A DNA stretch of 64,000 bases from Spirodela intermedia (lineage: Eukaryota > Streptophyta > Magnoliopsida > Alismatales > Araceae), in assembly GCA_902729315.2 (NCBI GenBank), contig LR746272.1, positions 10,472,327-10,536,326 on the forward strand. The letters are read 5' to 3'. The notes beneath the pieces are model-generated. The model was not told where the DNA came from. It ran no database searches and saw only the letters and a program-made list of their open reading frames with translations. Below, piece after piece: positions 60,782 through 64,000 of this stretch. The translations under genes and the position numbers were made by a program. Numbering within the stretch: position 1 is the first letter of the stretch; each line of letters starts with the position of its first letter.

Positions 60782-62225
60782 CCCACCACCCTCCACCGTC
60801 TCGTCCTACTCCCGGATCCCAAACCCTAACCGATCCTCCGGCACAGCAGCCCCGAGAAACTTCGGCAGCTGCCTCCACTCCACTCCCACGCGAATAATAT
60901 GTACACCAACACTTCAGCCGCGAAGCACGACTGGTCCCGCAGGATTTGATCTTGGCCGTCCGATCGAGGGGCCTGGACATCCCGCGCTCCAAAAGAGGGG
61001 AAAGGCCGAGCTGTCCGAAAAGGCTAGGAAAAAATATTCCTCTATGTGCTGGGTTTTTCCGCAAATTGATGATATTCTGACCTTATTAAAACAATTCAAA
61101 ACTATCCTTTTAGATATATTTTACGTGGAGGGCCACCCGGCAGAAGGCACGACGTCTCGGTCGGTGATGATGCTGACATTTCTGCCGAAAGTTGCCGTCG
61201 CCACGTCGATGCCTGTCATTGGCGGCGAAACACACTCGCCATGGGTCGTGTCAGGATTCTATGGCCCACTTGTTACATGTGCCGTCTCACTAGCCCAATA
61301 ACCTCTCAGCCCTGGCGCAAAGCCCCCTCTCCCTCTCTCTCTCTAGCTGCTTGTGGCGGGCAACTGGCAAAGTGGAGTTCCGGCCAGCTCACCATCAGCC
61401 TTTTCATTGGATTTACCCGGATAATAAAATGAGTCGAAAAGGTGGATCATGCTACCACCCTGAAGAGCCACCTTTATTTTCTCACGGCCTTCCCAACGAA
61501 AGTCGCGTGTATTAGTATTAGTTAAATTAGTTAGGAAGCTATTATGCTAATTTTTTTAATTTAAATATAACACATTTTCCATTTTAATTAACTTTTTTTA
61601 AAAAAGATGAAATTATATATAATTTTAGATTATATTTAACTGTATAAATTCGCCATCGCAAGTCCCACCGTGCCGGGAGCAAGGGCCGAGATCCGGCCCA
61701 GCGACGGACTCGCTATGATGGCCCAATGGGCCGCGGAGTTCTATCTCATCAAAAGCACATTGCAGCAGAGAAAGTACTCGACCGCTTGCAATATAAAAAT
61801 ATAACCTGAATATTAAAAAAAATGGAAAGATCGAGGCGGGTCGAATATAGTAAGGAGAATAACTAATAAAAAGCATATATATTTTACGGAGGAGTTTGTA
61901 TAAATTATTTAAGGGCCGGCGGTGGGGTCCACCCGGGGGGTTTTCCACTGCGCGCGCTCCTCGAGCCGCTCGCTTCGTCAGGTTCTTGTGTTTCAGTGGG
62001 CCGTCGGGCCGGGCCAGTGCTGAGGAGCGCAGATATTTTCCTGCTCTCCGGCTCTAATCTTCCTAAAACCCCAGTCGGCTTGAAGGCTCCATCCAGGGTA
62101 GCGAGTGGTGCCATCTCCCCCCCATCCGGCGGCGAGGAGGCAGGCGGCCGGCGCCCACTTCAGCGCGGAGTGGCGTTCTCAGACTCTCTTTCTGCTCTGC
62201 AGCTCGCCGGTCCCAAGAATTGTCG
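60782..62225. promoter_or_regulatory. Divergent promoter region between RTNLB and AKHSDH
   Basis: About 1.4 kb between the two start codons. Promoter and leader of the reticulon gene lie at the left and those of the aspartokinase/homoserine dehydrogenase gene at the right. An AT-rich middle (61,500-61,900) separates two GC-rich ends. Open frames here are short or Pro/Arg-rich, without a family match. Confidence 0.55.
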
Positions 62226-64000
62226 ATGGCGTCGCTCTCTGTGCCCTTCTCGGACTGTGTCATCCGGGGATCCCTGCTCCCGCGTCGCCGGTTGAGTCCC
62301 TGTCCAGCGGGGGTGGCATCTCTCCCCGCATTCTTGCGTGAGAAAAGGTCATTTCTTCTTCTGCCCAGAACTGGTCGAACTGATGCTAAGATCCTGCGGT
62401 GCTCATATTTATATTTTTCAACGCATTTTATTTGATTATTCGTTGATGGCCGTTGTTTCCTTTCTATCTTACTTTTGCCATAGTCATTGAATATCTCGTA
62501 CCAGTCACATCCTCGAGCGTGTCTTCCGCGTCACTCCTTGGTAAACACATTTCTGTGGTAGAATAAATAGATATGCTGCGGTTGCACTATTGAAACAGCG
62601 TAAGGTCACTTGATTCAGTTTCTTCCTTTGCACGAAGAGCGCTGTGTATGATTCCGTGTAGAAGAGTCCAACGAAATCAACGAAGTGCTATGATGAACCG
62701 TAATAGAGGGACGTCTCGTACTGTTCATGTTTGACTACGTACTGCTCCATGTCTCTGCGCTGAAGTCGCACGGAACCAAGTTCTCGCAGTTTCCTCGATG
62801 CTTTTAGAAGTACATTGAATAACTTTTTGAGCTAGTGGATCCCACAGCTATTGTGATACAATCTAAACCTAGTTTAGTTCCACCATCATTCGCAATGAAG
62901 AGTTATCCTTCATTTGAACCTGCACCCGATTTGGTGACCTGGAGTTATGCATATGCTTGTCATCTCATTGTCTACGGACAAATATTACGAGGGAAATAAG
63001 TCATTCCGATATTATGATCTCTCCATGTGTTGTCTTGTGTACGCTCAGGATCCAGTAATGCAAATAATATTTAAAATATTCAAAAATAAGTTAAAAGTTT
63101 GCCATTTAATAATTTTTGATAGTCTGATTTGAAGGACTGAAAGGGAATGAATGAACTGCAATAGGTGCCACTCTAGGTCCACGCTTCCATAGTGAAGGAG
63201 GACTTTCACAGTCTATTTACACGACGAATTCAAATAAAAGTTTCTGAATCTAGGGATAGAAGTTTAATATTAAACGATGTGATCAAATTGATGCAAAGGA
63301 ATGAAGGCATATTGATGAACTACTTTGTCTGGCACTCTGGGTCCAAGCATCCCTGGCTAGGGTGGACCCAAAGAGTTGTTTATTTGAAGACGAAACTATT
63401 CTGGTCCAGAGAGTGGATACCACCTAGATGACGTTTTGAAAGAATAGGGCACATGGAATACGCATAGCTTGCAGGATTTATTTTTAGAAATCAGTTTTTT
63501 TTTCAGGTTTTGATACTTGAATCTTCTTTTCTCAGAATAGGTTATGTTTTCAAGAGGTCAAGAAAGGAGTCATCAAGTAATGTCTCAAACAACCACATCT
63601 TTGCTTCTGTTGCAGGTATTTAATTTATATCTATATTTTTATTTTTTCTGATGAAACTCAGGGTGAAGTTTTTATTAGTTATCACATGACACTAAATGGA
63701 ACTATCAATAAATTCTAATACTTACATTCTATCCTTATGGGCCCTATTTATATCAGACGTTTCCTTGGAGCAATCTTTAGATGACGTGCATCTTCCCAAA
63801 GGTGAAATGTGGTCTGTTCATAAGTTTGGAGGGACGTGCATGGGCACTTCAAGGAGAATTCAGAGTGTTGCAGACATAGTTACGAATGATTCTTCAGAAA
63901 GAAAGTTGGTGGTTGTTTCTGCCATGTCTAAAGTGACAGACATGATGTACAACCTTGTTGATAAGGCACAATCGAGGGATGATACCTACATGTCTGCATT
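62226..64000 (+). CDS. Bifunctional aspartokinase/homoserine dehydrogenase, chloroplastic (5' part only)
   Basis: Three exons are visible: 62226-62398, 63536-63615 and 63757 to the window end, where the gene is cut. The first exon encodes a Ser/Arg-rich transit peptide (MASLSVPFSDCVIRGSLL). Exon 3 reads DVSLEQSLDDVHLPKGEMW, then VHKFGGTCMGTSRRI (the aspartokinase substrate/nucleotide motif KFGGT) and KLVVVSAMSKVTDMMY. The spliced frame is continuous across all junctions. The enzyme catalyses the first and third steps of the aspartate pathway to threonine, methionine and isoleucine in plastids, and the plant bifunctional form is feedback-inhibited by threonine. The homoserine dehydrogenase half lies beyond the window. 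Intron 1 is 1.1 kb and shows no gene. Confidence 0.93.

Noticed and set aside
1-64000. Search for tRNA/rRNA genes, CRISPR arrays, LTR retrotransposons and phage-like or viral genes
   Set aside because: No tRNA-like A/B boxes with a foldable cloverleaf, no spaced direct repeats of CRISPR type, and no reverse transcriptase, integrase or transposase motif was found by reading. Short or degenerate elements could still be missed without a database search.

Overview
The window is nuclear DNA from a flowering plant. Nearly all genes are interrupted by GT-AG introns, and the encoded proteins belong to plant families (sphingolipid delta-8 desaturase, MAKR, RTNLB, DAA1-type AAA ATPase, plant bifunctional aspartokinase/homoserine dehydrogenase). 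Some genes are GC-rich at their 5' ends (desaturase, MAKR, zinc-repeat gene) while introns and spacers are AT-rich. That gradient hints at a monocot, but the species cannot be named from sequence alone.

I reconstructed eleven protein genes by joining exons at splice sites that keep the reading frame. Left to right: (1) a long-leadered gene for an 11-repeat Cys/His protein usually labelled 'WRKY19-like' (+, CDS 6054-7943); (2) a chloroplast CPBP-type membrane protease (-, 8349-11721); (3) an intronless cytochrome b5-fused sphingolipid delta-8 desaturase (+, 13252-14598); (4) a WDR91-like LisH/WD40 protein (+, 16110-24099); (5) the DNA 3'-phosphatase ZDP (+, 24937-29986); (6) the fork-protection protein TIMELESS (-, 30071-41024); (7) an intronless MAKR6-like kinase regulator (+, 42472-43224); (8) the minor-spliceosome protein U11/U12-59K (-, 45646-49941); (9) a DAA1-type AAA ATPase (+, 53233-57795); (10) a reticulon RTNLB (-, 59272-60781); (11) the 5' end of an aspartokinase/homoserine dehydrogenase gene (+, from 62226, running off the window).

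The genes do not form a pathway. CPBP/desaturase, TIMELESS/MAKR, 59K/DAA1 and RTNLB/AKHSDH are head-to-head pairs sharing 1.4-3.3 kb upstream regions. ZDP and TIMELESS, two genome-maintenance genes, are tail-to-tail with only 84 bp between stop codons. From memory, the Arabidopsis relatives of several of these genes cluster at At1g64080-64140 and At5g52880-52910, so this looks like an old conserved angiosperm block.

Points for a second look: a textbook U12-type intron in the WDR91-like gene; three upstream ORFs before the zinc-repeat protein; two GC-AG introns; a ZDP with one N-terminal zinc finger and a possible organelle-targeting extension; and three local tandem duplications. I found no transposon with recognisable coding capacity, no RNA gene, no CRISPR array and no evidence of a wholly new system.
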